Origin: Cupriavidus sp. WKF15
GTDB taxonomy: Bacteria; Pseudomonadota; Gammaproteobacteria; Burkholderiales; Burkholderiaceae
Assembly (NCBI RefSeq): GCF_029278605.1
Contig: NZ_CP119573.1
Location: 2,046,001-2,110,000, forward strand
Length of the DNA stretch: 64,000 bases
Direction: 5' to 3'
Shown here: piece after piece, positions 16,641-25,650 of the stretch
Layout: the number at the start of each line of letters is the position of its first letter
Numbering within the stretch: position 1 is the stretch's first letter
Translations under genes and position numbers: made by a program
Notes under the pieces: generated by a model
Told to the model about the DNA's origin: nothing
The model's database searches: none
Seen by the model: the letters and a program-made list of their open reading frames with translations, nothing else

Positions 16641-18140
16641 ATGTATCGATTCGGACAAGACGACTTCTTTCGCATGGTCGAGGCGCTGACGTTGCGCGTG
16701 ATCCTCCATGACGCCGAAACCAAATCCATCCTGTGGGCGAACCATGCCGCGCGCGAGACGCTGGGTTTCACGCTCGAGGAATTTCCGGCGCTGAAGGCGC
16801 CGGACATGACCAGCAGTGCGGAAAAGTACCGGCGCGAGGTCGGGCTCCAGTGGCTCGACGAGGCGGCCCGAACGGGCCAGAGCGTGATCGAGTGGTGCTA
16901 TCGCGCCAAGAACGGCAACGAGATCCTGTCGGAAGCCATCGCCACGCGCGTGGCGCTGGAGGCGCGCGACGTGCTGATGGTGCAGTTCCGCGATATTTCG
17001 GCGGAGGAAGCGCTCAAGCGCGAACTGCGCCGCTCGGAAAGCCGGCTCAGGGCGTTCATGCAGGACCTGGCCGAAGGGGTTCTCGTGGTCGATCGCGGCG
17101 GGCACGTGGCATACGTGAGCGAATCGGCGTGCCGGATTCTCGGACGCGTCGAGGGCGACCTGCTCGGAGCGGGGCTCGACAGCCTGTGCGAAACCCCGCT
17201 CCTGGAGGTGCTCCGCGACCACGTCGCGCCCGATTCGGCGATGCGCGGCGCATTCTCCACGCGCTTCCAGGTGCGCGCGGCAACGGGCGAGTTGCGCTGG
17301 CACCAGGCTGCCACGCGCTACGTGGAAATCGAGGATGACATCAGCGGCTACCTGCTGCTCTTCCGCGACGTGACGGCGCAGGTCGAGGCCGAGGCACTGG
17401 AGCGCGAACGCGAGCGCGAGATCGAATACCTCGCGCGCTACAACGCGATGGGAGAAATGGCGATGACCATCGCGCACGAGCTGAGCCAGCCGCTAGCGGC
17501 CACGCGCAACTTCATTGAGGGCGTCTCCATGCGGTTGGCGAAGAACCAGGCCGACCCGGACTCGATCCGCTTCGGCCTGGAGGCGGCTGCACGCCAGGTT
17601 GAGCACGCGTCGCTGATCATCAAGAGTATCCGCGAGTACGTAGTCAAGCTGGAGCAGGCCGAGGCGCTGGTGGACCTGAACGACATCGTCCATGACAGCG
17701 CCTACTTCATCTCGCTGAAGTGCGAGGAGGCGGACGTCAGGCTGGAACTGGCGCTGTCGCCGCAGGCGCTGCCGATCAGCTGCGAGAAGGTGCTGATCGG
17801 CCAGGTGATCCTGAATATCGCGTTCAACGCGATCGAGGAAATGGCGGCGCTGCCACCCGACCGGCGCACGCTGCGCATCGAAACCTGCACGACAGGCGAC
17901 CAGGGTGACAAGGCCATGCTGATCGTGCACGACCTCGGGCGCGGCCTGCCGCAGGCGGCGAGCCAGCGGATCTTCGACGGCTTCTTCTCTGGCAAGCCGG
18001 CCGGCAACGGCATCGGGCTGGCGCTCTGCAAGAGCATTGTGTCGCGGCATCGGGGCGACATCTGGGCTGAGAATCGCGCACCGTTCGGCACGTCGTTCGC
18101 GTTCTCGGTACCGTTGTGCGCGGAGCAGGCGGCCAGCTAG
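16641..18140 (+). CDS. PAS-domain sensor histidine kinase (IacS-like)
   Basis: This is a soluble two-component sensor with no membrane segment, so it should sense a cytoplasmic ligand, plausibly IAA or an intermediate. Two PAS domains occupy roughly residues 10-120 and 135-255, followed by a charged coiled-coil linker, the phospho-acceptor His near 279 in AHELSQPLAATRNF, and an HATPase domain with N (NIAFNAIEE), G1 (VHDLGRGLP) and G2 (GNGIGLAL) boxes. ATG 16641 has a GAGG upstream; ATG 16626 is an alternative. The architecture is FixL-like. It is divergent from iacA and convergent with the FixJ-like regulator gene, its probable partner. Confidence 0.87.
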   Translation: MYRFGQDDFFRMVEALTLRVILHDAETKSILWANHAARETLGFTLEEFPALKAPDMTSSAEKYRREVGLQWLDEAARTGQSVIEWCYRAKNGNEILSEAIATRVALEARDVLMVQFRDISAEEALKRELRRSESRLRAFMQDLAEGVLVVDRGGHVAYVSESACRILGRVEGDLLGAGLDSLCETPLLEVLRDHVAPDSAMRGAFSTRFQVRAATGELRWHQAATRYVEIEDDISGYLLLFRDVTAQVEAEALEREREREIEYLARYNAMGEMAMTIAHELSQPLAATRNFIEGVSMRLAKNQADPDSIRFGLEAAARQVEHASLIIKSIREYVVKLEQAEALVDLNDIVHDSAYFISLKCEEADVRLELALSPQALPISCEKVLIGQVILNIAFNAIEEMAALPPDRRTLRIETCTTGDQGDKAMLIVHDLGRGLPQAASQRIFDGFFSGKPAGNGIGLALCKSIVSRHRGDIWAENRAPFGTSFAFSVPLCAEQAAS

Positions 18141-18157
18141 CCTTGCCGGCTGGCGCG

Positions 18158-18793
18158 CTAGCCTGGCGCACCGCTCTTCGACGACGGCCAGACCTCCATT
18201 ACGTCCCGCACCAGCGTGGCCGTGCTCACCACGCCGAGCTTCTCGCGAATCTTGGTACGGTGGACGTCAACGGTCTTCACGCTGATGTGCAGTTCGTCGG
18301 CAATGACCTTGCTTGCCTTGCCGTCCAGCACGCGGCACAGGATCTCCTGCTCGCGCGTGGTCAGCTTGTCCAGCTTTGCGCGGATCTTCTGGCGCTGCTC
18401 GGCGCTGTCGTGCATCTGCACGGCCTGCTTCAGTGCGGCCTGGATCCTTTCGAGCATCTGCTGCGGGTTGTAGGGCTTCTCGACGAAGTCGATGGCTCCG
18501 TTCTGCAGCGCCTTCACCGACATGGGGATGTCGCCGTGCGCCGAGACGAAGATGATCGGCAGCGTAGCGCCTCTGTCGTTAAGGATCTGCTGGAGCTGGA
18601 AGCCGCCGGTCTCGGGCATGCGCACGTCGAGTACCAGGCAGGCGGGCCGCTTCGGATCGTAGGCGGCCAGGAATTCCCGCGCGCCGGCAAAGCACTCGGC
18701 CTGGACGGACACTGTCTCGAGGAGCCAGGCCAGGGAGGTGCGAAGGTCTTTGTCATCGTCGACGATGTAGACGATAGCCGATGAAGCGGTCAT
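18158..18793 (-). CDS. FixJ/LuxR-family response regulator (IacR2-like)
   Basis: The receiver domain (residues 5-125) has the acidic pair in IVDDD, phospho-acceptor Asp56 in LVLDVRMP, and Lys in VEKPYNP. The C-terminal LuxR-type helix-turn-helix reads LTTREQEILCRVLDGKASKVIA and HISVKTVDVHRTKIREKLG. It should bind DNA as a dimer when phosphorylated. Its stop is 18 bases from the stop of the PAS kinase on the other strand, an unusual tail-to-tail arrangement for a cognate pair. Likely targets are the two AGG-N5-CCT boxes in the iac promoter regions. Confidence 0.88.
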   Translation of the reverse strand: MTASSAIVYIVDDDKDLRTSLAWLLETVSVQAECFAGAREFLAAYDPKRPACLVLDVRMPETGGFQLQQILNDRGATLPIIFVSAHGDIPMSVKALQNGAIDFVEKPYNPQQMLERIQAALKQAVQMHDSAEQRQKIRAKLDKLTTREQEILCRVLDGKASKVIADELHISVKTVDVHRTKIREKLGVVSTATLVRDVMEVWPSSKSGAPG

Positions 18794-18941
18794 GGCGGAG
18801 GCGCTCTTTGTGGCAAATGCTGAATATTTCCGGCCGGTGTGCATCTGTTGTGCGTTCTGCCCGGCGGGTGCTTGTGGTTTGAAGCGTACACCAGGTACTA
18901 CCGGGTCCACGATAAAGAAAACACGTAGAAGGTGGCGCACA

Positions 18942-18969
18942 ACCCTGTGAATCAGGGTAGATCCTATGA
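18942..18969. promoter_or_regulatory. Inverted repeat and weak box upstream of iacG / regulator
   Basis: A perfect ACCCTG-TGAAT-CAGGGT inverted repeat (18942-18958) overlaps GGGTAGATCCTAT, which resembles the AGG-N5-CCTAT boxes elsewhere in the cluster. It lies in the divergent space between the response regulator and iacG, where an autoregulatory or iacG operator would be expected. Confidence 0.35.
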
Positions 18970-19063
18970 ATAGCGGGTGGAGGGGGCATTGCCCTACGCT
19001 TTCGTACAAGCCGGCAACGAGGTCGGCAACCAGGCCGACCGCGCCCCCTAGCGAGACCACCCG

Positions 19064-19561
19064 ATGAACGCCGTCAATCAAACCGAATTCCGCCAGGCCA
19101 TGGCGCACTTGCCCGCAGGGGTCAATATCGTCACCACGCAAGGTGACGCGGGCCGGTGCGGCATCACCGCCAGCGCCGTGTGCTCGGTGACCGACTCGCC
19201 GCCGACGATCCTGGTCTGCGTCAACCGCGGCAGTGCGTCGCACGGCATTTTCCAGCGCAATGGCCGCCTCTGCGTCAATGTGTTGAGCAGCGAGCAGGAG
19301 GAACTTGCCAGGCACTTTTCCGGCATGACCAAGGTGCCGATGGAGGACCGCTTCGCCTGGGATATCTGGGACCATTGCGATGCCGACCAGCCGGCCCTGC
19401 GCGACGCCATCGTCAAGCTGCAAGGCACCATAAGCGACTGCAAGGAGGTGGGATCGCACTCGGTCGTCTTCGTCACGCTCGACCGCATCGCAGTGAACGA
19501 GGAGGGGGGCGGTCTGGTGTATTTCAACCGCGACTTCCACCGGGTCCAGCGATCGCGATAG
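19064..19561 (+). CDS. iacG: Flavin reductase (IacG-like)
   Basis: This 165-residue HpaC-type NAD(P)H:flavin reductase would supply reduced flavin to the monooxygenase IacA. The family pattern is clear: MAHLPAGVNIVTTQGDAGRCGITASAVCSVTDSPPTILVCVN at residues 11-52, then the FCVN-like RLCVNVLSSEQEELARHFSG segment and the C-terminal FNRDFHRV. It is encoded apart from the main operon, downstream of and divergent from the response regulator. Similar enzymes serve other two-component oxygenases, so the iac assignment rests partly on context. Confidence 0.85.
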   Translation: MNAVNQTEFRQAMAHLPAGVNIVTTQGDAGRCGITASAVCSVTDSPPTILVCVNRGSASHGIFQRNGRLCVNVLSSEQEELARHFSGMTKVPMEDRFAWDIWDHCDADQPALRDAIVKLQGTISDCKEVGSHSVVFVTLDRIAVNEEGGGLVYFNRDFHRVQRSR

Positions 19562-19670
19562 CGTCCGCCGCCCGCGCTTGCGCCGAAATAAGCGCCCAGG
19601 CACATGGGCGCATTTCTTTACAGGAGTGCCCCACGCGGGTGGCTCGGTCATGAGCCCTTTCAGGGCGACC

Positions 19671-19688
19671 TAAAGGAAATACCTACAC
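19671..19688. promoter_or_regulatory. Candidate response-regulator box, copy 2
   Basis: TAAAGGAAATACCTACAC matches 16 of 18 positions of the box at 16558-16575, with the same AGG-N5-CCT symmetry. It lies 135 bases before the tautomerase gene that heads the transporter/ALDH/kinase gene set, so that set may share regulation with iacA. Confidence 0.55.
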
Positions 19689-19823
19689 ACCCCCGTCGGA
19701 ATCCTCAGTCGAGCCCGAACGCGACCCAATATCGCCCGCTCGCGGTACGTCATACCCTGCACTGGGATTCCAACCGTAGACAACGGAAGTCCAGAACCAC
19801 CGAACCGCAGAAGGAGAGACGCA

Positions 19824-20015
19824 GTGCCAGTCATGCAGATTTACCTGATCGAGGGCCGTACGCAGCAGCAGAAGGAGGCCTTCATCACCGAGGTTACCGA
19901 CGCCGCTGTCAATTCGCTGGGCGTGGACCGTTCCTCGGTCCGGGTGATGTTCCTCGACGTGCCCAGGACCGACTACGCCATCGGCGGCCAGACCGCCAAG
20001 GCGCTGGGGCGCTAG
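19824..20015 (+). CDS. 4-oxalocrotonate tautomerase-family protein
   Basis: This 63-residue protein starts at a GTG directly after an AAGGAGAG site. Removal of formyl-Met would expose Pro as residue 1, the catalytic base of the tautomerase superfamily. The rest fits the small beta-alpha-beta monomer (MQIYLIEGRTQQQKEAFI, then SSVRVMFLDV). It could isomerise an unsaturated keto-acid or enol in the indole or aryl-acetate route, but the substrate is unknown. It is the first gene of a plus-strand run preceded by the second regulator box. Confidence 0.8.
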   Translation: MPVMQIYLIEGRTQQQKEAFITEVTDAAVNSLGVDRSSVRVMFLDVPRTDYAIGGQTAKALGR

Positions 20016-20124
20016 GCGCCCTGACACAGCGCGACACTGAACCGCACAGCACAGCGGTCTGACAGAGGCATCAGCCCACCGCAGTCGTCGCGCCGGCCAT
20101 CCACAGAAGAGAAAGGAGACAATC

Positions 20125-21522
20125 ATGAGACCAGATCGCGATCTGATGATCGATGCCATGCCAGCCCCGGCCGTATCGCCGCCCCAGGCGGGCGAGCACT
20201 TTGCCGACGTCCATGCCGCGGACGCCGCGGCGGACGAAGCCGTCGTCGGGAAGATCTACCGGCGGCTGATCGGCTTCCTGTTCGTGCTGTTCGTGTTCTC
20301 GTTCCTCGACCGCATCAACATCGGGTTCGCGGGACTGACCATGGGGCGCGACCTCGGCCTGTCGGCCACGGCCTTCGGCCTGGCGTCCACCGTGTTCTAC
20401 GGCGCCTACATCCTGTTCGGGATTCCGAGCAACATCATGCTCGGCAAGCTCGGCGCGCGCCGCTGGATCGCCAGCATCATGGTGGCGTGGGGGCTCGCCT
20501 CCACGGCGACGATGTTCGCGTGGGATGCCAACAGCCTCTACGTGCTGCGCGTCCTGGTCGGCATCACCGAGGCAGGCTTCCTGCCCGGCGTGCTGCTGTA
20601 CATGACGTTCTGGTTCCCCGCGGCGCACCGCGCGCGTGCCAACGCCTTCTTCATGATCGCGATGCCGGTCACGTCGGCAGTCGGCGCCATCGTTTCTGGC
20701 TACCTGCTGAAGCTCGACGGCTTGCACGGGCTGCACGGCTGGCAATGGCTGTTCATGCTGGAAGGGCTGCCTTCGGCATTGCTTGGCATCGCGGTCTGGC
20801 TATATCTGGATGACACACCCGCAAAGGCGAAGTGGCTGACACCCGCCGAGCGCGCGCGGCTGGCAGCGATGATGGAAAGGGATACCGCCGGCAGCCCGGT
20901 CCGGAAGGTGGAGGGGAATGAGGTGTCGTTGGCGCAGGCACTGTTCTCGCTGCCAGTGATGAAACTGGCCGTTGCCTACTTCCTGCTGGTCAACACGCTA
21001 GGGATGATCAGCACCTGGGTACCGCAGATCGTCAAGAGCTTTAACCAGGGCAGCAGCGATCTCGCCATCGGCATGCTGACCGCCGTGCCGCACGTTGTCA
21101 CCATCGCCGCGATGGTCGTGTGGGGCCGCCGTTCCGACAAGCACCAGGAGCGCCGCTGGCACGTTGCGCTGCCGATGCTGTTCGCCGGCGCCGGCTGGGC
21201 ACTCACATCGTTCGCCGCCGACCCGCTGGTCAAGCTTGCCGGCCTGTGCGCGGCATCGGCCGGTGCGTATGCGTCCATGACGGTTTTCTGGACGCTGCCC
21301 GACCTCGTGATGTCTGCGAATCATCGCGCCATCGGCATTGCGTTCATCAACGCCGCCGGCATCGTCGGCGCGGCCCTGAACGCGGTGATCGTCGGATACC
21401 TGCGCGATGTCACCAGCAGCTTCACGTCAGGGCTGCTGTACGCGGCAGTGGTACTCGTGCTCGGCGCATTCGTGGTGATCATGTTCGCACACACAGGCTC
21501 GGCCGGGAAGCGCGCCGCCTGA
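20125..21522 (+). CDS. MFS transporter, anion:cation symporter type
   Basis: The 465-residue protein has twelve predicted membrane segments and the ACS-family features of aromatic-acid and organic-acid importers: FLDRINIGFAGLTMGRDLGLS after helix 1, LGKLGARRWIASIM in loop 2-3, and RVLVGITEAGFLPGVLLYMTFWF in helices 4-5. A strong AAGGAGA site precedes the start. Its place just after the tautomerase and close to the iac genes suggests uptake of IAA or another aryl-acid; transporters of this class accompany iac genes in other Burkholderiales. Confidence 0.85.
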   Translation: MRPDRDLMIDAMPAPAVSPPQAGEHFADVHAADAAADEAVVGKIYRRLIGFLFVLFVFSFLDRINIGFAGLTMGRDLGLSATAFGLASTVFYGAYILFGIPSNIMLGKLGARRWIASIMVAWGLASTATMFAWDANSLYVLRVLVGITEAGFLPGVLLYMTFWFPAAHRARANAFFMIAMPVTSAVGAIVSGYLLKLDGLHGLHGWQWLFMLEGLPSALLGIAVWLYLDDTPAKAKWLTPAERARLAAMMERDTAGSPVRKVEGNEVSLAQALFSLPVMKLAVAYFLLVNTLGMISTWVPQIVKSFNQGSSDLAIGMLTAVPHVVTIAAMVVWGRRSDKHQERRWHVALPMLFAGAGWALTSFAADPLVKLAGLCAASAGAYASMTVFWTLPDLVMSANHRAIGIAFINAAGIVGAALNAVIVGYLRDVTSSFTSGLLYAAVVLVLGAFVVIMFAHTGSAGKRAA

Positions 21523-21633
21523 ACCCGATAGTCCACTTCTATCAGGTGCCAGCCGTGCTACCGCGCGGCTGGCGCTTCACCCCGTCTTGTCTCTCAAGCG
21601 CCGGTATGAATACCGGACAGATCAGGAGTTGAA

Positions 21634-23112
21634 ATGCAGATCCGGCAACTGCTTGCAAATATCCATACCCAGATGTTCATCGACGGACAACTGGTCAGCG
21701 CGCACAGCGGTAAGACCTTTGCTGTCTACGATCCTTCGTCGGGCGCGGAAATCGCGCAGGTGGCTGATGGAGAAAGCGAGGATGTCGCTGCGGCGGTTGG
21801 CGCGGCCAGGCGCGCTTTCGAGTCGGATGCGTGGCGGCGCATGCCCCCGGCCCAGCGCGAGCATCTGCTGCTGAAGCTCGCCGACCTCGTGGAAGCGCAC
21901 TGCGACGAACTCGCCGCGCTGGAAACCCTGAACCAGGGCAAGCTGTTCGGTTTCTCAAAGATGCTGGAAGTGGGTGGCAGTGCGCAGTGGCTGCGCTATA
22001 TGGCCGGCTGGGCGACCAAGATCGAGGGCAGCACCATCGACTTGTCGCTGGCATTTCCGCCGGGCGTGCGCTACCAGGCGTCCACGCGCCGCGTGCCGGC
22101 TGGCGTCGTCGCCGCGATCGTGCCGTGGAATTTTCCGCTGCTGATGGCGGTGTGGAAGATTGCGCCGGCCCTGGCCTGTGGTTGCACTGTCGTGCTCAAG
22201 CCCGCCGAGGAAACGCCGCTGACGGCCATCCGCCTCGCCGAGCTGGCGCACGAAGCCGGCTTCCCGAAAGGCGTGCTGAACGTGGTGACCGGCCGTGGCG
22301 AGACCGCCGGCGCGGCGCTGGTGCGCCACCCGGACGTGAGCAAGGTCACCTTCACCGGCTCGACCGAGGTCGGCCGCATCATAGGTGCGCAGTGCGGGCA
22401 GGATATCAAGCGCGTATCGCTCGAACTCGGTGGCAAGAGTCCCGTCATCGTGCTCGATGACTGCGATCCGCGCAAGGCGATCGAGGGCGCGGCCAACGCC
22501 ATCTTCTTCAACCACGGCCAGGTGTGCACCGCCGGCTCGCGCCTGTATGTGCCCCGCGCGAAGTTCAGCGAGATCGTCGGCGGCATCGCGGCGGTGGCTG
22601 ACAGCCTCGTGCTCGGCTCCGGTTTCGACGAGCGCACGCAGATGGGGCCGCTGGTGTCGGCCCGCCATCGCGACAGGGTCGTTGGCATGATTGCCGAAGG
22701 CCGCGCTCAGGGGGGCGAAATCGTCTCGGGCGGCGGCGCCGTGCCGGGCGATGGCTACTTCGTCAAGCCGACGGTGGTGGCGAACGAGCACTGCAAGCCG
22801 CTGTCGCTGGTTCGCGACGAGGTCTTCGGTCCGGTGCTGGTGGCCATGCCGTACGACGACCTGGACGAAGTGATCGCGGCCGCCAACTCCAGCGAGTACG
22901 GCCTGGGCGCCAGCGTCTGGACGAATCAGCTCGACAGGGCGCTGCAGGTGGTCGACCGTATCGAGGCTGGCACCGTGTGGGTCAACTCGCACAACATGGT
23001 CGATCCGGCTATGCCGTTCGGCGGCTTCAAGTCGTCGGGCGTTGGCCGCGAGCACGGCAAGGCGATCATCGACGCCTATACCGAGACGAAGTCAGTCTGC
23101 TTCGCGTACTGA
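21634..23112 (+). CDS. Aldehyde dehydrogenase, phenylacetaldehyde-dehydrogenase-like (copy 1)
   Basis: This 492-residue NAD-dependent aldehyde dehydrogenase has the [17 protein letters not shown] segment, cofactor motif FTGSTEVGR, catalytic Glu in LELGGKSP and catalytic Cys in [15 protein letters not shown] good CAGGAG site precedes the ATG. It resembles the FeaB/StyD group that oxidises aryl-acetaldehydes to aryl-acetates. Its neighbours (transporters, a PLP phospho-lyase-like enzyme, a kinase and an amine dehydrogenase operon) all point to an aldehyde made from an amine. A second FeaB-like gene is at 57456-58955. Confidence 0.88.
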   Translation: MQIRQLLANIHTQMFIDGQLVSAHSGKTFAVYDPSSGAEIAQVADGESEDVAAAVGAARRAFESDAWRRMPPAQREHLLLKLADLVEAHCDELAALETLNQGKLFGFSKMLEVGGSAQWLRYMAGWATKIEGSTIDLSLAFPPGVRYQASTRRVPAGVVAAIVPWNFPLLMAVWKIAPALACGCTVVLKPAEETPLTAIRLAELAHEAGFPKGVLNVVTGRGETAGAALVRHPDVSKVTFTGSTEVGRIIGAQCGQDIKRVSLELGGKSPVIVLDDCDPRKAIEGAANAIFFNHGQVCTAGSRLYVPRAKFSEIVGGIAAVADSLVLGSGFDERTQMGPLVSARHRDRVVGMIAEGRAQGGEIVSGGGAVPGDGYFVKPTVVANEHCKPLSLVRDEVFGPVLVAMPYDDLDEVIAAANSSEYGLGASVWTNQLDRALQVVDRIEAGTVWVNSHNMVDPAMPFGGFKSSGVGREHGKAIIDAYTETKSVCFAY

Positions 23113-23133
23113 GCCAGCGACCGGCAACGCGCC

Positions 23134-24330
23134 ATGACCACCACAGACTTCACCACCGAGGGCAGTGTCCGCGCGTTGCCGGGCAGTGCCGTGACTTCCA
23201 GGGCCCGGCTGTGGGCGGCGATCCTCGCTGGCGTCGTCGGTCCGGAAGTGTTCATCGTCCAGCCTGCGGTCGTACAGGGGTTCGTCCGCTATCTCGGCTT
23301 CGACGAAGCCAGCGCGGGCTATGCCGCCTCGGTGGAAGTCTGGGGGCTCGCATTCAGTACGATCTGCCTGTCGTTCGTGGCGCATCGGCTGAACTGGCGC
23401 GCGGTGATGGTGTGGTCGGTGCTGATGATGGCCGCCGGCAATGCCGGCTCGGCCTTCGTCACTGGTCACAACCTGTTCCTGCTGCTCCGGTTCCTGGTGG
23501 GCGTCGGCGCGGGCGGCCTGGTGTCGCTGAGCTTCGCGGCCGTCGGCCTGACCAGCAATCCGGACCGGAACTTCGGCTACCTGATCATGTGGGTCCTGGT
23601 ATACGGGGCGGCCGGCTTGTGGGCCGTGCCGACGGTGTATGCCGTCGGCGGCCTGAAGCTGCTGCTCTACCTGTTTGCGGTCTTTCCGCTCACCGTCCTG
23701 CCATTCGTCCGGCATTTGCCGGAGGGCGGGGAAACCGCGGCAGCCATCGATGCCGATGCAGTGGAGCTGTCCGGGGGGATGAAGCTGCTCGCGTTGATGG
23801 CGATGCTGCTCTACTTCTGCGCGCAGGGCGTGGTCTGGGCGTATTTGTTCCTGATGGGCACGGCGGACGGGTTGCCCGAGCAGCAGGTGGCGAACGCCCT
23901 GACCGTATCGCAGTTCGCCGGCGTGCTGGGGGCCCTGTTCGCCGGCATGGCAGGCGCGAGGATCGGGCGGCTGAGCGCGCTCACGCTCGGCATGCTCGGT
24001 GGTTCGCTGTGCCTGCTCCTGTTGGTCGGCAAGACGTCGTACCCGACGTTTGGCGTGGTGGTCTGCGTCTACAACTTCTTCTGGAACATGACGCACCCGA
24101 CGCTGCTCTCCGCAATGGCCGGCTTCGACCGGCGCGGCAGGGTAGTGCTCGGGGCCACGGCCATGCAGATGATCGGCCTTGCCATTGGCCCGGCGCTGGC
24201 GGCGGCGGTGATTCCCGAGGGCGGATACGCGCACGTGATCTGGGTCGGGGTCGGCCTGTTTGTCCTCAGCTGGATGTCTATCGGCCTGCCGGTGCTGCGG
24301 CACGCGGCGCTGCTGCGCAGGCCTAACTGA
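23134..24330 (+). CDS. MFS transporter, second type
   Basis: This is a 398-residue, twelve-segment major facilitator that starts 21 bases after the aldehyde dehydrogenase. It is not a close relative of the upstream ACS-type transporter: it lacks the DRINIG motif and has a short cytoplasmic N-terminus and a central loop (LPEGGETAAAIDADAV). It may import an amine or amino alcohol, or export an intermediate. Co-transcription with the flanking enzymes is likely from the spacing. Confidence 0.8.
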   Translation: MTTTDFTTEGSVRALPGSAVTSRARLWAAILAGVVGPEVFIVQPAVVQGFVRYLGFDEASAGYAASVEVWGLAFSTICLSFVAHRLNWRAVMVWSVLMMAAGNAGSAFVTGHNLFLLLRFLVGVGAGGLVSLSFAAVGLTSNPDRNFGYLIMWVLVYGAAGLWAVPTVYAVGGLKLLLYLFAVFPLTVLPFVRHLPEGGETAAAIDADAVELSGGMKLLALMAMLLYFCAQGVVWAYLFLMGTADGLPEQQVANALTVSQFAGVLGALFAGMAGARIGRLSALTLGMLGGSLCLLLLVGKTSYPTFGVVVCVYNFFWNMTHPTLLSAMAGFDRRGRVVLGATAMQMIGLAIGPALAAAVIPEGGYAHVIWVGVGLFVLSWMSIGLPVLRHAALLRRPN

Positions 24331-24356
24331 ACTTGCATTGTCGGAGGGAAAAAACG

Positions 24357-25640
24357 ATGGGAAATGAGGCGCTGCTGCAACGCCGGTTTGCCGTGCTGGG
24401 CAAGAACTCGCCGCTGTTCTATGACAAGCCGTTGCACCTCGTCCGTGGCGATGGGGTCTGGCTGTTCGACGCGGGCGGCAACCGCTATCTCGACGCCTAC
24501 AACAACGTGCCGCACGTGGGCCATTGCCACCCGCGCGTGGTGCAGGCGATCACGGAGCAGGCAAGCCAGCTGAACACGAGCACGCGTTATCTGCACGAAA
24601 ACGTCGTGCGATATGGCGAGCGCCTGCTGGACAAGTTCGATCCGGCGCTGTCGCGGGTGATGTTCTGCTGCACGGGCAGCGAGGCCAATGAACTCGCGCT
24701 GCGGATGGCCCGCGAAACCACGGGCAGGATGGGCGTCATCTGCACCGCGCACTCGTATCACGGCAACACCGCAGCGGTCGTGCAGATCAGTTCATTCCTG
24801 TCGACGGCCGAACAGCGCGGGCGCTACGTGAAGACCATTCCCGTCATCGACCCGTACCGCGAGCGCGGCGATTCGAGCGAGGAGGATCTCGCGATCGCCT
24901 ACGCGCGGGAAATCCAGCGAGCGATCGACGAATTCCACGCGGATGACGTCGGCGTGGCCGGTCTGCTGCTGTGCTCGGGGCTGTCGTGCGAAGGCCTGCC
25001 GGATATTCCGGCCGGGTACATCGCCCGCGCCGTGGAGAAGGTCCGCCGTGCCGGCGGCGTCTTCATCAGCGACGAAGTGCAGGGCGGGTTCGGCCGCTTC
25101 GGAACGCATTTCTGGGGGCATCAGCGATTTGGCGTCGTTCCGGACATCGTGACAATGGGCAAGCCGATGGGCAACGGTCACCCGCTGGCCGCGGTGGTGG
25201 CGCGCGAGGCGCTGGTATCGCAGTTCACCGACCGGAACCCGATGTACTTCAACACGTTCGGCGGAAACCCGGTGTCCTGCGCGGCAGGGATGGCGGTACT
25301 CGACGTCCTGGAAGAGGAAGGGCTGCAGGAAAATGCCCGCATTGTCGGGAACTACGTGCTCAACGGTCTGCGCAGGCTCCGGGCGAAGCACGAGATCGTG
25401 GGCGATGCGCGCGGCAGCGGCCTGTTCTTCGCGCTGGAGTTGGTGCAGGACAAGCAGGGCAAGCAGCCGGCGACGGCGGTGGCGAAACACGTGGTCAGCG
25501 AGATGTGCCGCCGGCGCGTGCTGATCAGCCGCATCGGCCTGCACGACAACATCCTGAAGATCCGCCCGCCCATGCCGTTCTCGACCGCGCACGCCGACCA
25601 GTTGCTCGACACGCTCGACGCCGTGCTCGGCAGCCTCTGA
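24357..25640 (+). CDS. Class III PLP aminotransferase-fold enzyme, phospho-lyase-like
   Basis: This 427-residue PLP enzyme has the class III hallmark [13 protein letters not shown] and the PLP lysine in [15 protein letters not shown]. Its N-terminal half ([21 protein letters not shown] and [15 protein letters not shown]) closely resembles the AGXT2L group, whose members are not transaminases but ammonia-forming phospho-lyases acting on phosphoethanolamine or phosphohydroxylysine. The ATG at 24357 has a CGGAGGG site. It is followed ten bases later by a small-molecule kinase of the APH fold, the expected partner for such a lyase, and lies close downstream of an aldehyde dehydrogenase. Confidence 0.8.
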   Translation: MGNEALLQRRFAVLGKNSPLFYDKPLHLVRGDGVWLFDAGGNRYLDAYNNVPHVGHCHPRVVQAITEQASQLNTSTRYLHENVVRYGERLLDKFDPALSRVMFCCTGSEANELALRMARETTGRMGVICTAHSYHGNTAAVVQISSFLSTAEQRGRYVKTIPVIDPYRERGDSSEEDLAIAYAREIQRAIDEFHADDVGVAGLLLCSGLSCEGLPDIPAGYIARAVEKVRRAGGVFISDEVQGGFGRFGTHFWGHQRFGVVPDIVTMGKPMGNGHPLAAVVAREALVSQFTDRNPMYFNTFGGNPVSCAAGMAVLDVLEEEGLQENARIVGNYVLNGLRRLRAKHEIVGDARGSGLFFALELVQDKQGKQPATAVAKHVVSEMCRRRVLISRIGLHDNILKIRPPMPFSTAHADQLLDTLDAVLGSL

Positions 25641-25650
25641 GGGGATGCCA

